33,721 nt of DNA from Planctomycetaceae bacterium (GTDB taxonomy: Bacteria; Planctomycetota; Planctomycetia; Planctomycetales; Planctomycetaceae). Position numbers and translations under genes: made by a program. The stretch is taken from positions 1 through 33,721 of the forward strand of contig WFTL01000123.1 of NCBI GenBank assembly GCA_015485495.1, written 5' to 3'. Positions 7,693 to 19,349 of this stretch are shown in pieces. The notes beneath the pieces are model-generated. The model did no database searches, was not told where the DNA came from, and saw only the letters and a list, made by a program, of their open reading frames with translations. Numbering within the stretch: position 1 is the stretch's first letter; each line of letters begins with the position of its first letter.

Positions 7693-10600
7693 ATGCCAAT
7701 TCCTGCTGTTCGTACGATCGATCGGGACACGGTCCGGAATTTCGGAAAGATTCAGGACGATTTCGAAATCGTCGATCTGACACGGATTCAGACGGAATCG
7801 TACAGCCGGTTCCTGCAGCTGGACCGTTCGCCCAGGGACCGGCGCAATCAGGGTCTGGAAGAGATCCTGCGGGAAGTCTTTCCCATCGAAAGTTATGACA
7901 GTCAGTTTCGGCTCGAGTACATCCGGTACGAACTGGGCAAGCCACGTTATACGCCGGAAGAATGCCGTCAGCTGCGTCTGACGTATGGGATGCCGTTCCG
8001 GGTCTGGCTGCGGCTGGTGAAGGAACAGCCGGTCGAGGAAGAAGTCTATCTGGGCGACATTCCGATCATGATCGGCGGCGGAGAATTCATCATCAACGGG
8101 GCCGAGCGGGTGGTCGTCAGCCAGCTGCACCGGTCGCCGGGTGTGGATTTCGTGATGGCCGAAGAAACGGCCAGCAGTGACCGCAAGACGCATTCCTGTC
8201 GCATCATTCCGGAACGCGGGAGCTGGATCGAACTGATCGTGACCAAGAAGGATGCGGTCGCTGTACGGATCGATCAGAGCGGCAAGTTTTCGGCTCTGAC
8301 TCTGCTGCGGGCGATGGATCCGCAGTATTCATCGGATGCCGCCCTTCTGAAACTGTTTTATGCAACGGAAACGCAGAAGATTTCGGCTCGCACCGATCCG
8401 GCGAAGCTGGTGGGGCGGTATTGTGCCGACGATGTCGTGTTTCCTCAGGGGCATGACCGTGCCGGAGAGATCCTGTGCGATGCCGGCGGGCAGATCACGG
8501 AAGCCATCGCTCAGGAATTTCCGGAATCCGGCCTGAAATCCGTCGAGCTGCTCAGGGACGTGAAGGATGCGCTGGTGATCAACACCCTGCGCGAAGACAG
8601 CACGGCGACTCATGAGGAGGCTCTGCTGCGGATCTACCAGCGTCTGCGGCCGGGCAATCCGCCGAATCTGGACAAGGCTTCGGATCTGTTCCGGGAAAAA
8701 TTCTTCGATGTGAACCGGTATCGTCTGGGGCGTGTCGGCCGGTTCCGCATCAACCGGAAGTTCGAGCAGGACATTTCGGACGATGAGATGACGCTCCGTC
8801 CGGAAGATTTCATCAACGCGATTCGGTACATCAGTCGACTGCGGCAGAATGACGAGAAGGCGTCGATCGACGACATCGACAATCTGGGCAACCGCCGGCT
8901 CCGCACGATCGATGAACTGGCCACGGATGAAATTCGCAAAGGCTTCCTGAAGCTCCGCCGGACTGTTCAGGAACGGATGAGCATGAAGGAAGTGGAGGGC
9001 ATGACGCCGCGGACGCTGATCAATCCGAAAAGCGTGTCGGCCGCCATCGACTTCTTCTACGGGCGCAGTGAACTGTCTCAGGTGGTGGACCAGACGAATC
9101 CGCTGTCCATGCTGACGCATGAACGCCGTCTGAGTGCTCTGGGGCCCGGCGGGCTGAACCGCAAGCGGGCCGGTTTCGAAGTGCGGGATGTGCACATTTC
9201 GCACTACGGGCGCATCTGTCCGATTGAAACTCCGGAAGGCACGAACATCGGGCTCATCTCCAGTCTGGGGATTTACGCCCGCGTGGATCCGTACGGATTT
9301 CTCATTTCGCCGTACCGTGTGGTGAAGAAGGGAAAGATCACGGATGAGGTCGTCTGGCTGCGGGCTGATGAGGAATCGTCTGTGCACGTGGCGCCGGCGG
9401 ACACGCCGGTGGAAAACGGCAGGATCGCCGAAGATCTGGTCCTGGCCCGCTATCGGAGCGATGTGGTCTGGGTTCCTGCGGAAACGGTCGAATTCATCGA
9501 CGTGGCGCCCTGTCAGATGGTGGGCGTGTCGGCCGGACTGATTCCGTTTCTGGAGCACGATGATGCCAACCGGGCTCTGATGGGATCCAACATGCAGCGC
9601 CAGGCGGTGCCTCTGCTGGTCACGGAGCGTCCGGTGGTGGGAACCGGGATGGAAGACCACGTGGCGCAGCATTCCGGGATGCTGGTGCGGGCGGAAAAGA
9701 GCGGCCGGGTGACGTATGTCGATGCGACCGTGGTGGAAGTGGACGGCCGCAGGTATCCGCTGCGCAAGTTCACGAGGCTGAACGAACGGACCTGTCTGAA
9801 TCAGAAACCGATCGTCAAAGTCGGGCAGCGGGTGAAGAAGGGGCAGCTTCTGTGCGACAGCGCGGCGACTCGGAAGGGATCACTGGCTCTGGGACGCAAC
9901 GTGCTGGTGGCCTTCATGTCGTGGGAGGGATTCAATTTCGAAGACGCCATCATCCTGTCGGAACGTCTGGTGAAAGACGACGTGTACACGTCGATTCACA
10001 TTGATGAATTCGATGTGGAGATTCGCGAAACCAAACTGGGCCGCGAAGAGTTCACTCGGGACATTCCCAATGTGAGCGAGAAGGCTCTGCGGCATCTGGA
10101 TGACGACGGAATCGTCCATGTGGGCACCCGGGTCTTTCCCGGTGACATTCTGGTCGGCAAGGTGTCCCCGAAGGCAAAGACGGAACTGACTCCGGAAGAA
10201 AAGCTGCTGCATGCGATCTTCGGACGGGCCGGTGAAGATGTGAAGAACGAGTCGCTGGAGGTTCCCAGCGGAGTGGGCGGCATCGTGATTCACACGGAAA
10301 AGTTTTCGCGGCGGATGAGTCTGTCGGACATCGAGCGGAAGCGTTTCGAGGACGAGCTCAATCGGGTGAAGAAGGATGCGGACAGCCGGATTGCTGAGAA
10401 GTTTCAGGAATTCGCCCGGGAAATGAAGTCCGTTCTGGGCCGGCCGCTGACGGATGCCGACGGGCAGGACATGGGGACCTGCGAGGATGCGGCGGCCGTT
10501 GCGGAATATGCCCGCCAGTTTCCGACGCATTTCGAGCAGGTGGACATTCGCAGTGCGGACAGGAAGACGGCTGCCAGGAAGCTCATTCGGGACCGCTGGC

Positions 10601-11415
10601 CGGAAGTGGAGGACGTGATCGATTCGGAAGATCATCGCGTCAACAGCATGAAGCGGGGTGATGAGCTGCCCAGCGGCGTGCTGCAGATGGTGAAAGTCTA
10701 CGTGGCATCCCGTCGCCAGATTTCCGTGGGCGACAAGATGGCCGGACGGCATGGAAACAAAGGGGTGATTTCCAAGATTCTGCCGGTGGAGGATATGCCG
10801 TTTCTGGAGGATGGCACGCCGGTGGACATCATTCTCAACCCGCTGGGCGTTCCCAGCCGGATGAATGTGGGTCAGATTCTGGAAACGCATCTGGGCTGGG
10901 CCGCCGGCAAAATGGGATATCGCGCGATCTGTCCGGTCTTCGACGGAGCGACGGAAGAGGAGGTTCGGGAAGCGCTGGTGGAAGCCGGACTTCCGGAAGA
11001 CGGCAAGGCGCGGCTGTTCGACGGGCGGACAGGAGAACCGATGGAGCAGAAAACCACGGTGGGGCAGATTTATATGCTCAAACTGCATCACCTGGTGGAC
11101 GACAAGGTGCATGCCCGGGCGACCGGCCCGTATTCGCTCATCACACAGCAGCCTCTGGGCGGCAAGGCGCGTTTCGGCGGTCAGCGGTTCGGAGAAATGG
11201 AAGTGTGGGCTCTGGAAGCATACGGAGCTGCCTACATTCTGCAGGAGCTGCTGACGGTCAAAAGTGATGATGTGGAGGGGCGTACGAAGATCTATGAATC
11301 GATGGTCAAGGGCGAGAACACTCTGGAAGCAGGGACACCCGCCAGCTTTGACGTTCTGAAGAATGAAATCCGGGGTCTGTGTCTGAACATGTGGCTGGAA
11401 AAGTCGGGCACCTGA
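7693..11415 (+). CDS. rpoB: DNA-directed RNA polymerase subunit beta
   Basis: Catalytic beta subunit of RNA polymerase; 1240 residues. Family landmarks: [20 protein letters not shown] early, then the rifampicin cluster at residues 461-482 (nucleotides 9073-9138), [20 protein letters not shown], the [14 protein letters not shown] motif near the active site, and [20 protein letters not shown] at the C-terminus. In the rifampicin cluster the residues matching E. coli D516, H526, S522 and S531 are kept, whereas F514, M515 and N518 are Val, Val and Thr. The start at ATG 7693 matches the family; upstream only AGGG at 7677-7680 resembles a ribosome-binding site. rpoC follows after 210 nt. Confidence 0.98.
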   Translation: MPIPAVRTIDRDTVRNFGKIQDDFEIVDLTRIQTESYSRFLQLDRSPRDRRNQGLEEILREVFPIESYDSQFRLEYIRYELGKPRYTPEECRQLRLTYGMPFRVWLRLVKEQPVEEEVYLGDIPIMIGGGEFIINGAERVVVSQLHRSPGVDFVMAEETASSDRKTHSCRIIPERGSWIELIVTKKDAVAVRIDQSGKFSALTLLRAMDPQYSSDAALLKLFYATETQKISARTDPAKLVGRYCADDVVFPQGHDRAGEILCDAGGQITEAIAQEFPESGLKSVELLRDVKDALVINTLREDSTATHEEALLRIYQRLRPGNPPNLDKASDLFREKFFDVNRYRLGRVGRFRINRKFEQDISDDEMTLRPEDFINAIRYISRLRQNDEKASIDDIDNLGNRRLRTIDELATDEIRKGFLKLRRTVQERMSMKEVEGMTPRTLINPKSVSAAIDFFYGRSELSQVVDQTNPLSMLTHERRLSALGPGGLNRKRAGFEVRDVHISHYGRICPIETPEGTNIGLISSLGIYARVDPYGFLISPYRVVKKGKITDEVVWLRADEESSVHVAPADTPVENGRIAEDLVLARYRSDVVWVPAETVEFIDVAPCQMVGVSAGLIPFLEHDDANRALMGSNMQRQAVPLLVTERPVVGTGMEDHVAQHSGMLVRAEKSGRVTYVDATVVEVDGRRYPLRKFTRLNERTCLNQKPIVKVGQRVKKGQLLCDSAATRKGSLALGRNVLVAFMSWEGFNFEDAIILSERLVKDDVYTSIHIDEFDVEIRETKLGREEFTRDIPNVSEKALRHLDDDGIVHVGTRVFPGDILVGKVSPKAKTELTPEEKLLHAIFGRAGEDVKNESLEVPSGVGGIVIHTEKFSRRMSLSDIERKRFEDELNRVKKDADSRIAEKFQEFAREMKSVLGRPLTDADGQDMGTCEDAAAVAEYARQFPTHFEQVDIRSADRKTAARKLIRDRWPEVEDVIDSEDHRVNSMKRGDELPSGVLQMVKVYVASRRQISVGDKMAGRHGNKGVISKILPVEDMPFLEDGTPVDIILNPLGVPSRMNVGQILETHLGWAAGKMGYRAICPVFDGATEEEVREALVEAGLPEDGKARLFDGRTGEPMEQKTTVGQIYMLKLHHLVDDKVHARATGPYSLITQQPLGGKARFGGQRFGEMEVWALEAYGAAYILQELLTVKSDDVEGRTKIYESMVKGENTLEAGTPASFDVLKNEIRGLCLNMWLEKSGT

Positions 11416-11625
11416 CCGCGGCGGAAAACTGTTGTCCGTGTGATTTGTGTTATTTGAAATCTGCCCGGTGGCGGATTTCCTTCATCGTTTGAATCGGGTG
11501 ATTCGGATCTGCTGAGGCCTGTGCGGCACGCAGAAAACGGGAATTCGGGATCGACCGGAACGGCGGGCGGCCTGTCGGCATTCGGGACCGCCTGAACCGG
11601 ATCGGGTTACCAGGGAGTTTGCAGC

Positions 11626-14600
11626 GTGAGTGTGACTGAAACCACGTTCGACCGTGTCAACGACTATGCGTCCGTGAAGATCTGTCTGGCCAGTCCTTCG
11701 GTGATTCGCGAGTGGTCCTGCGGTGAAGTCAAGAAGCCGGAAACCATCAATTACCGGACCTATCGGCCGGAGCGGGACGGGCTGTTCTGCGAACGGATTT
11801 TCGGTCCGGAGAAGGACTGGGAATGTGCCTGCGGCAAATACCGCGGCATGAAATACAAGGGCATGATCTGCGACCGCTGCGGCGTCAAAGTGACGCACAG
11901 CCGCGTGCGGCGTCAGCGGATGGGGCACATCGAACTGGCAGCGCCCGTTGTGCACATCTGGTTTTTCAAGTCCATGCCCAGCCGCCTGGGGGCGCTGCTG
12001 AACATGAAGACGACGTCTCTGGAAAAGGTGATCTATTTCCAGGACTTCGTGGTGATCGATCCGGGCGACACGCCTCTGGAACGGTGTCAGCTGCTGACCG
12101 AAGAGGAAGCGCGGCAGGCGCGGCGAGACTACGGAGCCGATGCGTTCGAGGTCGGTATGGGGGCGGAGGCCATTCGGAAGCTGCTGATGAAGATGAAGCT
12201 GTCGGAAATGTCCGAGCAGCTTCGTGCCGAACTGGCTGCGACGAAAAGTCAGGCCACGACCAAGGACCTGATCAAGCGTCTGAAAGTGATTGAAGCGCTG
12301 CGGGACAGTGACAACCGGCCCGAGTGGATGGTGCTGGAAGTGATTCCCGTGATTCCGCCGGACCTGCGACCTCTGGTGATGCTGGAATCCGGCAATTTCG
12401 CCACCAGCGACCTGAATGATCTGTATCGCCGCATCATCAATCGCAACAACCGGCTGAAGAAACTGTGCGATCTGAATGCGCCGGATGTTATTGTGCGCAA
12501 CGAAAAGCGGATGCTTCAGCAGTCGGTCGACGCTCTGTTCGACAACAACCGGTGCAAACGCCCGGTTCTGGGGTCATCGAACCGTCCGTTGAAGTCTCTG
12601 ACAGACATGATCAAGGGCAAGCAGGGGCGTTTCCGCGAAAACCTGCTCGGCAAGCGCGTCGACTATTCCGCCCGCAGCGTGATCGTCGTGGGGCCGGAAC
12701 TGAAGCTGCATCAGTGCGGGCTGCCGAAAAAAATCGCTCTGGAACTGTTTCAGCCGTTCGTCATCCGGCGTCTCAAGGAACTGGGGCATGCGGACACGAT
12801 CAAGAGCGCCAAACGGATGCTGGAACGGCGCGACGAGGATGTCTGGGACATCCTGGACGAAGTCATTCGGAATCATCCTGTGCTGCTGAACCGGGCTCCG
12901 ACTCTGCACCGAATCGGGATTCAGGCGTTCGAGCCGACGCTGGTGGAAGGCAATGCCATCAAGCTGCATCCCCTGGTGTGCAAGGGGTTCAATGCGGATT
13001 TCGACGGGGATCAGATGGCCGTGCACCTGCCGCTGTCGATCGAAGCCCAGGTGGAAGCGACATCCCTGATGATGTCGACTCACAACATCTTCAGCCCGGC
13101 CAACGGGGCGCCCATCATCAGTGCCTCCCAGGACATCGTGATGGGCTGCTATTACCTGACGCTGATGCGCGAAGGACAGCCTGGCGAAGGGATGGTGTTC
13201 GCTTCTGCCGAAGAGGTCATTATGGCCTTTCAGCAGGGGCGGCTGTCACGCCACGCCATGATTCGTCTGAGAATGCCCAGGGACCAGCGGCTGATCGGAG
13301 ACGGAAGCGACACCTATCGCCCGGGGGGCATCGTCACGACATCGCCGGGACGGGTGATGTTCAACGATATTCTTCCGGAAGGAATGGCCTTCTACAACCA
13401 GACCATGGGCAGCAAGCAGCTGGCGGCCGTGGTGTCCGACTGTTACCTGGAGCTGGGGCGCGGCAGGACCATCCAGCTTCTGGATGACATGAAGGAATGC
13501 GGGTTTCGCGTTTCGACGGAAAGCGGTCTTTCGTTCGGAGCCAGTGATCTGAAAACGGCGCCGAACAAGGAAAAAGTGATTCGCGATGCGGAAAAGGAAG
13601 TTCTGAAACTGATGAAGAACTTCCAGCGCGGACGGATCACGGACAAGGAACGCTACAATAAGGTGCTCGATATCTGGACGCATGCCCGCGAAGAAATCAC
13701 CCGGGGCATGATGGATCAGCTGCGGCACGACGTGCGCGACGACGGACGTTATGTGAATCCGATGTTTCTCATGTCGGATTCGGGAGCCCGGGGCGGGATC
13801 GGTCAGATCCAGCAGCTGGCCGGTATGCGGGGGCTGATGGCCAAGCCGAGCGGTGAGATCATCGAGACGCCCATCAAGTCGAATTTCCGGGAAGGGCTGA
13901 CCGTTCTGGAGTATTTCAGTTCGACTCACGGGGCCCGCAAGGGACTGGCGGACACAGCTCTGAAAACCGCCGACAGCGGTTATCTCACGCGGAAGCTGGC
14001 CGATATCTGCCAGAACATGGTCGTGACCATGGAAGACTGCGGAACGACGAAGGGGCTGACGCGCGGTGTCGTGTACCGGGGTGAAAACGTGGAGGTCAGT
14101 CTGGCCGACGCGATCCGGGGACGTGTGAGCCGGACGAACATCGTCAATCCGATCACGGACGAGATCATTGTGAAGGAAGACGAACTGATCACGGTGGAAA
14201 AGGCCCGGCGCATCGAAGAAATGGGGCTGGAACGCATTCAGGTGCGCAGTCCGATGACCTGCGATGCCCCGCTGGGCATCTGCCAGCTCTGCTACGGAAT
14301 GGACCTGTCCACCGGGGACCTGGTGGAACGGGGACTGGCCGTCGGCATCATTGCCGCTCAGAGCATCGGGGAACCGGGAACACAGCTGACGATGCGGACC
14401 TTTCACATCGGCGGGGTGGCCCAGACGGACATGGAACAGAATGAACTGCTGGCCAAGCGGGCCGGGAGAATTCGGTTTGCCCGGATTCGCAGCGTGACCA
14501 ACGAAGACAACAAGAAAGTCGTGCTGGGCCGCAACGGGGAAATCAGCATTGTGGACAGCAAAGGCCGCGAAGTGGAACGTCAGACGGTTCCGAACGGGGC

Positions 14601-15942
14601 TGTGCTGCAGGTTGTCGAGGATCAGGAAGTCAAAAAGGGTGAAGTGCTTTGCAACTGGGACCCGCATTCCATCCCGATCATTGCCACGGTGGGAGGCCGG
14701 GTGCGGCTGGACGACTGTGTCGAAGGTCAGACGGTGAAGACCGAAAAAGATGCATCCGGCAACACCCGTCGCACCGTGACTGAACATCGCGGCGGACTGC
14801 ATCCTCAGGTCATCGTGGAGGACGGGGCCGGCCAGATTCTGGACTTCTACTATCTGCCGGAAGGTGCGGCGATTGAAGTGAATGACGGGGATCAGATCAA
14901 GGCCGGAGCGGCCGTGGCCCGGACTCCCCGCGAATCGACCGGAACGCAGGACATCACCGGCGGTCTGCCGCGAGTGACGGAACTGTTTGAAGCACGCAGT
15001 CCCCGGGATCCGGCGGTTGTCGCGGAAATCGACGGAGAAGTCGAACTGCTGGCTGAAAAGAAACGGGGCAAGCGGATTGTCGTGGTCAAAGGACAGGATG
15101 GAACAGAGGTGGAACATGCGATCCCGCATGGGAAGCAGCTTCTGGTTCATCAGGGCGATTTCGTGAAGGCCGGAGACGCGCTCGTTCGGGGGCCCCTGGT
15201 GCCGCACGACATCCTTCGGGTCAGCGGTCCGGAAGAAGTGCAGCAGTATCTGCTTCACGAGATCCAGAACGTCTATCGGGCGCAGCGTGTGGAAATCGAT
15301 GACAAGCACATCGAGATCGTGGTGGCTCAGATGCTGCGGAAAGTCCGCATCGACGACGTGGGTGATACCGACCTGCTGCCGGGAATTCTGATTGAAAAGA
15401 CGGAACTGAAACGAGTGAATGAAGAGCTCGAATCGAAGGGACGGATCACGGATCCTGGCGACACCGAGTACGCGGTCGGCGATGTGGTTGCTGTGGAGGA
15501 AATTGAAGAAGTGAATGCTCAGGTGGCCAGGCCGGCGAAGTATGCACGGCTGCGTCCTGCCAAGGCGAGTCCGCAGCTTCTGGGCATTACGAAAGCGGCC
15601 GTGCAGAGTGAAAGCTTCATTTCTGCCGCCAGTTTCCAGGAAACGACCAAGGTCCTCACCGAGGCGGCTCTGGCAGGCCGTGAGGATCGGCTGGTCGGGC
15701 TCAAGGAAAATGTCATCCTGGGACACCTCATCCCGGCCGGGACCGGGTTCCGGATGTATCAGGAAGCTCATGTTCGCATTCACGATGATGCGATTCGCGA
15801 GCAGGAGGAAGCACGGGCCCGGATGCTGGCTGCCCGCAAGGACATGCTCAGCGATACGGAAATCGCGGCCCGACGAGCTCAGGCGGACGACGATTCGCCC
15901 CGTCCGCCGTCTCTGGCCGACCTGACGGCCGACGATCTGTGA
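11626..15942 (+). CDS. rpoC: DNA-directed RNA polymerase subunit beta'
   Basis: Largest RNA polymerase subunit, carrying the catalytic magnesium; 1438 residues. The N-terminal zinc ribbon uses Cys67, Cys69, Cys82 and Cys85 ([19 protein letters not shown]). The catalytic loop [12 protein letters not shown] has Asp458, Asp460 and Asp462. Later come the bridge-helix and trigger-loop region ([29 protein letters not shown]) and a second zinc site with [11 protein letters not shown]. The GTG at 11626 is supported by AGGGAG (11612-11617) 8 nt upstream. The 210-nt gap after rpoB contains a modest GAAATC/GATTTC stem (11456-11479). The length is in the usual range and no large lineage-specific insertion stands out. 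Confidence 0.98.
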   Translation: MSVTETTFDRVNDYASVKICLASPSVIREWSCGEVKKPETINYRTYRPERDGLFCERIFGPEKDWECACGKYRGMKYKGMICDRCGVKVTHSRVRRQRMGHIELAAPVVHIWFFKSMPSRLGALLNMKTTSLEKVIYFQDFVVIDPGDTPLERCQLLTEEEARQARRDYGADAFEVGMGAEAIRKLLMKMKLSEMSEQLRAELAATKSQATTKDLIKRLKVIEALRDSDNRPEWMVLEVIPVIPPDLRPLVMLESGNFATSDLNDLYRRIINRNNRLKKLCDLNAPDVIVRNEKRMLQQSVDALFDNNRCKRPVLGSSNRPLKSLTDMIKGKQGRFRENLLGKRVDYSARSVIVVGPELKLHQCGLPKKIALELFQPFVIRRLKELGHADTIKSAKRMLERRDEDVWDILDEVIRNHPVLLNRAPTLHRIGIQAFEPTLVEGNAIKLHPLVCKGFNADFDGDQMAVHLPLSIEAQVEATSLMMSTHNIFSPANGAPIISASQDIVMGCYYLTLMREGQPGEGMVFASAEEVIMAFQQGRLSRHAMIRLRMPRDQRLIGDGSDTYRPGGIVTTSPGRVMFNDILPEGMAFYNQTMGSKQLAAVVSDCYLELGRGRTIQLLDDMKECGFRVSTESGLSFGASDLKTAPNKEKVIRDAEKEVLKLMKNFQRGRITDKERYNKVLDIWTHAREEITRGMMDQLRHDVRDDGRYVNPMFLMSDSGARGGIGQIQQLAGMRGLMAKPSGEIIETPIKSNFREGLTVLEYFSSTHGARKGLADTALKTADSGYLTRKLADICQNMVVTMEDCGTTKGLTRGVVYRGENVEVSLADAIRGRVSRTNIVNPITDEIIVKEDELITVEKARRIEEMGLERIQVRSPMTCDAPLGICQLCYGMDLSTGDLVERGLAVGIIAAQSIGEPGTQLTMRTFHIGGVAQTDMEQNELLAKRAGRIRFARIRSVTNEDNKKVVLGRNGEISIVDSKGREVERQTVPNGAVLQVVEDQEVKKGEVLCNWDPHSIPIIATVGGRVRLDDCVEGQTVKTEKDASGNTRRTVTEHRGGLHPQVIVEDGAGQILDFYYLPEGAAIEVNDGDQIKAGAAVARTPRESTGTQDITGGLPRVTELFEARSPRDPAVVAEIDGEVELLAEKKRGKRIVVVKGQDGTEVEHAIPHGKQLLVHQGDFVKAGDALVRGPLVPHDILRVSGPEEVQQYLLHEIQNVYRAQRVEIDDKHIEIVVAQMLRKVRIDDVGDTDLLPGILIEKTELKRVNEELESKGRITDPGDTEYAVGDVVAVEEIEEVNAQVARPAKYARLRPAKASPQLLGITKAAVQSESFISAASFQETTKVLTEAALAGREDRLVGLKENVILGHLIPAGTGFRMYQEAHVRIHDDAIREQEEARARMLAARKDMLSDTEIAARRAQADDDSPRPPSLADLTADDL

Positions 15943-16037
15943 ACAGCCGGCCGTTCGTCATGGAAACCGGGTGCCGGAAGGCAGGGGCGTTCCGACGGAG
16001 CTGTCCGGGAAACCGGATGAGAAGCCGGGCGGACAGG

Positions 16038-16066
16038 TTGACGCTGCGGCATCCGGCCGGTAGATT
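16038..16066 (+). promoter_or_regulatory. Sigma-70 type promoter of rpsL-rpsG
   Basis: TTGACG (16038-16043) and TAGATT (16061-16066) are spaced by 17 nt, close to consensus. Transcription would start near 16073, leaving a leader of about 80 nt before rpsL. This is the best promoter match in the window and suggests that rpsL-rpsG is expressed apart from rpoBC. Confidence 0.75.
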
Positions 16067-16153
16067 CCTCGATTCACTTTTTTGATCGGTCGGCCGGGTT
16101 CGTCTGAAGAATCCGGCTGCCGAAGGTACCGCTGGCACAGAAGTTCTGGTCGC

Positions 16154-16525
16154 ATGCCCACCATCAACCAACTTGTCCGTCGGCCTCGTAAGCAGAAGCG
16201 GGCCCGCAGCAAGACCCCGCTGCTGGAAGGCTGTCCGCAGAAGCGGGGCGTCTGTCTTCAGGTGAAGACGGTGACGCCGAAGAAACCGAATTCCGCTCTC
16301 CGGAAGGTGGCCCGCGTTCGGCTGTCCAACGGCAAGGAAGTCACCGCTTACATTCCCGGTGAAGGCCACAATCTGCAGGAACACTCGATCGTGCTCGTGC
16401 GAGGCGGTCGTGTGCGTGACCTGCCGGGGGTGCGGTACAAGGTCATTCGCGGTGTGCTGGACACACTGGGTGTGGGCGATCGTCGACAGGCCCGCAGCCG
16501 CTATGGCAACAAACGTCCTCGATAA
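16154..16525 (+). CDS. rpsL: 30S ribosomal protein S12
   Basis: S12 lies at the decoding centre and controls accuracy; 123 residues, normal length. Signature segments: CPQKRGVC (27-34), [17 protein letters not shown] (41-57), [10 protein letters not shown] (69-78), [13 protein letters not shown] (83-95). Start ATG 16154 gives MPTINQLV; a longer frame from 16082 adds unrelated residues. Lys43 (Met counted) is kept, but position 88, Lys in most bacteria, is Arg (CGT, 16415-16417). K88R is a well-known streptomycin-resistance change, so the organism may be naturally resistant. Asp89, the methylthiolation site in E. coli, is kept. Confidence 0.97.
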   Translation: MPTINQLVRRPRKQKRARSKTPLLEGCPQKRGVCLQVKTVTPKKPNSALRKVARVRLSNGKEVTAYIPGEGHNLQEHSIVLVRGGRVRDLPGVRYKVIRGVLDTLGVGDRRQARSRYGNKRPR

Positions 16526-16553
16526 GTTCTTCAACGCTTGAATCGATTCACTC

Positions 16554-17027
16554 ATGCCCCGCAAGTTCACTGCCAGTGCCGAGCAGCTCCGACCGGACAC
16601 GCGTTACCAGTCGCTGCTGGTGTCCAAATTCATCAACTGCCTGATGCACGACGGCAAGAAAAGCATTGCGACGCGCGTGGTCTACGAAGCGTTCGATCAG
16701 ATCCGGCGACAGATTCCGGACGAAGAACCGCTCGAAGTGTTCGTCACGGCCATCGAAAACGTCAAGCCGGCCATCGAAGTCCGATCGAAGCGCGTGGGGG
16801 GAGCCACGTATCAGGTGCCGACTCCCGTGAATCCGCGACGGCAGCAGACACTGTCCATTCGCTGGATTCTGGAGGCGGTTCGCAGCCGGAAAGGGCGTCC
16901 GGTGGCCAGATCGCTGGCTGAGGAACTCATGGCGGCCTATCGGCGGGAGGGGGCTGCGATGACGAAACGGGAAAACGTCCACCGCATGGCGGAAGCCAAC
17001 AAGGCGTTTGCTCATTTTGCCTGGTAG
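16554..17027 (+). CDS. rpsG: 30S ribosomal protein S7
   Basis: S7 starts assembly of the 30S head and contacts tRNA in the E site; 157 residues, normal length. Recognisable parts: [20 protein letters not shown] (18-37), [20 protein letters not shown] and [19 protein letters not shown] in the core, ending [20 protein letters not shown]. It follows rpsL by 28 nt and shares its promoter. In many bacteria fusA and tuf come next; here neither does, so the str operon is split. Confidence 0.97.
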   Translation: MPRKFTASAEQLRPDTRYQSLLVSKFINCLMHDGKKSIATRVVYEAFDQIRRQIPDEEPLEVFVTAIENVKPAIEVRSKRVGGATYQVPTPVNPRRQQTLSIRWILEAVRSRKGRPVARSLAEELMAAYRREGAAMTKRENVHRMAEANKAFAHFAW

Positions 17028-17228
17028 GGCGGTGCCGCTCAGGATGCCGGGGATCTGTCCGCTGCAGCCGGGTGGTGTGCGCGGTCTTTCGAATAACCGG
17101 GTCGATCCGTCAGGTGCATCGTGATCCGACGGAGCTGTCTGCGCTGTTCCGTTGTGTTCCCACGGGACGCAGCGGTATCATCGGGCAGCCGAGCGGTTGT
17201 TCTGATGTTCGGCCGGAGGGCGCCCCGG

Positions 17229-19313
17229 ATGAAGCGACTGATCTGTCTGGCCATCGTGTGGTGCCTGTCGGCAGGCGGCGCGCATCCGCAGTCTTCCCGG
17301 CAGGAACGCCGGGAAGCGGAGCGATTCGCCGGGGCTCAGGAAGTCGTTTACAAAACGGTCGGAGACATCCGTCTGCGTGGCTGGGTGTTTCGGCCGCAGG
17401 AGCCGGCACCTGAACCGGGGCATCCGGCAGTTGTGTTTTTCTTTGGCGGCGGCTGGCGAACCGGGTCGCCTGCACAGTTCGTCGGCCAGTGTCGGCATCT
17501 GCAGCGTCGCGGGGTGGCGGGAATCGTCTGCGATTATCGGGTGGCGCGGCGGCACCAGGCGCGGATTGTCGACTGTGTGGAAGATGCGAAGTCCGCAATC
17601 CGCTGGTTCCGTCAGCATGCTGCCGAACTGAAGATCGATCCGCATCGGATCTGTGCGGCAGGGGGATCTGCCGGAGGACACATTGCCTGCTGCACCGGCC
17701 TGGTCAGCGGGCTGGACGCGGCAGGCGAGGATCTGTCGATCAGTTCCGTGCCGAATGCCATGGTGCTGTTCAATCCGGCCGTGCTTCTGGCTCCGCTCGA
17801 TGGCCTGGTGGTGTCTGAACGGTGGAAACGGAGTCTCGAAGAAATCGGGCGCAGGACGGGGACGGATCCGCGGCGGATTTCTCCCATGCACCAGATCAGG
17901 CCGGGGCTGCCGCCCACGCTGATTCTGCATGGTCGGAAAGACCGTGTTGTTCCGTACGAGTTCGTGGAGGAGTTTGTGCGGCGGAGCCGGGCTGCCGGAA
18001 ACGACATTCGCCTGGTCGGTTATGAGGGGGCTGCTCACGGATTTTTCAACCGCCGGCGTTCCGGGCGGGACGGGACGCAGCCGTCTCAGTCCTGGTACGA
18101 CCGCACTCTGGAAGAACTGGATCGGTTTCTTGGTGACCTGGGATGGATGGCCGGGGCGACGGCAGAACAATCGGATCCGGTACATGACGACCGTCACCTG
18201 AAGATTCGCCGTGGTCTGGATGCATCGCGTCGCGCCTTCGAAACGACCGGTCGCGGTCGAGTCGCCTTTCTTGGAGGATCGATCACGGAAATGGATGGTT
18301 ATCGCCCGCTGGTGGAGACCTGGCTGACGGAGCACTTTCCGCAGACGCAGTTCGAATTCGTCAATGCGGGAATCGCCTCCACGTGTTCTCACGCCGGCGC
18401 GTTTCGTCTGGAGCGGGATGTGTTCAGAGACGGGCCGGTGGATCTGCTGTTCGTGGACTTCGCGGTGAATGACGATCAGGACGCCGGTCACGGTTCGGAC
18501 GACTGTGTTCGGGGTGTGGAAGGGATTGTGCGGCACGCTTTGCTGACCGATCCGGAAACGGACATCGTTCTGCTTCATTTTCCCAACGATTCGATGCTCC
18601 GTACGTTTCGGGCCGGCAGGCAGCCGAAAGTGATTCGGGAGCACGAACGAGTGGCCGAACACTATGGGATTCCTTCGGTCAGTGTGGCCGGTTTCGCTGC
18701 TGATGCCATCGACCGCGGAGAACTGACGTGGGAGCAGTACGGCGGCACGCATCCTCACCGGCCCGGACAGCAGCTGGCAGCCCGCCTGACAGGCCGGCTG
18801 CTGACGGCGGGAATGCGGATCGGCCGTCCGCTGCGCCGGCGGGAATCGGCCGAACTGCCGTCTCCGATACGTGCAGATTCCTTCTGGTCGGGGCGGCTGA
18901 TTCCTGCAGCGGCAGCCGACGTGACCACTCAGGGGAACTGGCAGCGGGGAGCACCGGACTGGGACATGCTGCCCGGCCGCTGCCGTGATCGTTTCCGCCG
19001 GAGACCGCTTCTGTCGACCGTGTCTCCCGGAGCATTGTTGTCTCTGGATTTCATCGGGACGGCGGTCGGAGCCTGGGTGCTGGCGGGACCGGATGCCGCC
19101 GTGCTTGAATTCCGCATGGACGATGGTCCCTGGGAAAGCAGGGATCTGCTGCATCGGTGGAGCCGGGACCTGCATTATCCCCGCGTTGTTCTGTTCGGGG
19201 TCGGACTGTCGTCCGGGCGGCATCGGCTGGAGATCCGGGTTGCGGCTCCCCCGCGCCCCGAACGGGGATCTGCCGTCCGCATTCTGGATTTCGCTGTGAA
19301 CGGCCCGAAGTGA
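17229..19313 (+). CDS. Secreted two-domain esterase: alpha/beta hydrolase fused to SGNH hydrolase
   Basis: Predicted exported 694-residue protein with two separate serine-hydrolase domains. Residues 1-21 are a signal peptide (MKRLICLAIVWCLSAGGAHP). Residues about 38-305 are an alpha/beta hydrolase of the acetyl-esterase type: oxyanion loop FFGGGW (71-76), nucleophile Ser147 in GGSAGG, Asp238 in HGRKD, His270 in AAHGFFN. Residues about 340-530 are an SGNH (GDSL-like) hydrolase: Ser351 in GGSIT, Gly381 in NAGIAS, Asn414 in AVNDD, His508 in GGTHPH. The last 150 residues look like a beta-sandwich. Substrate is unknown; deacylation of acetylated polysaccharide is the best guess. Start chosen at the signal-peptide ATG; an earlier start at 17121 would bury it. 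It leads a likely operon with the sirtuin 36 nt downstream. Confidence 0.85.
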   Translation: MKRLICLAIVWCLSAGGAHPQSSRQERREAERFAGAQEVVYKTVGDIRLRGWVFRPQEPAPEPGHPAVVFFFGGGWRTGSPAQFVGQCRHLQRRGVAGIVCDYRVARRHQARIVDCVEDAKSAIRWFRQHAAELKIDPHRICAAGGSAGGHIACCTGLVSGLDAAGEDLSISSVPNAMVLFNPAVLLAPLDGLVVSERWKRSLEEIGRRTGTDPRRISPMHQIRPGLPPTLILHGRKDRVVPYEFVEEFVRRSRAAGNDIRLVGYEGAAHGFFNRRRSGRDGTQPSQSWYDRTLEELDRFLGDLGWMAGATAEQSDPVHDDRHLKIRRGLDASRRAFETTGRGRVAFLGGSITEMDGYRPLVETWLTEHFPQTQFEFVNAGIASTCSHAGAFRLERDVFRDGPVDLLFVDFAVNDDQDAGHGSDDCVRGVEGIVRHALLTDPETDIVLLHFPNDSMLRTFRAGRQPKVIREHERVAEHYGIPSVSVAGFAADAIDRGELTWEQYGGTHPHRPGQQLAARLTGRLLTAGMRIGRPLRRRESAELPSPIRADSFWSGRLIPAAAADVTTQGNWQRGAPDWDMLPGRCRDRFRRRPLLSTVSPGALLSLDFIGTAVGAWVLAGPDAAVLEFRMDDGPWESRDLLHRWSRDLHYPRVVLFGVGLSSGRHRLEIRVAAPPRPERGSAVRILDFAVNGPK

Positions 19314-19349
19314 TGGTCACGGCAGCCATATTCAGCGAGGAGAGCGACC

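Noticed and set aside
13246-15783. 845-codon minus-strand frame
   Set aside because: Antisense of rpoC; His- and Arg-rich composition typical of shadow frames, no domains.
17178-19223. 681-codon minus-strand frame
   Set aside because: Antisense of the two-domain esterase, which has signal peptide and catalytic motifs in the sense strand.
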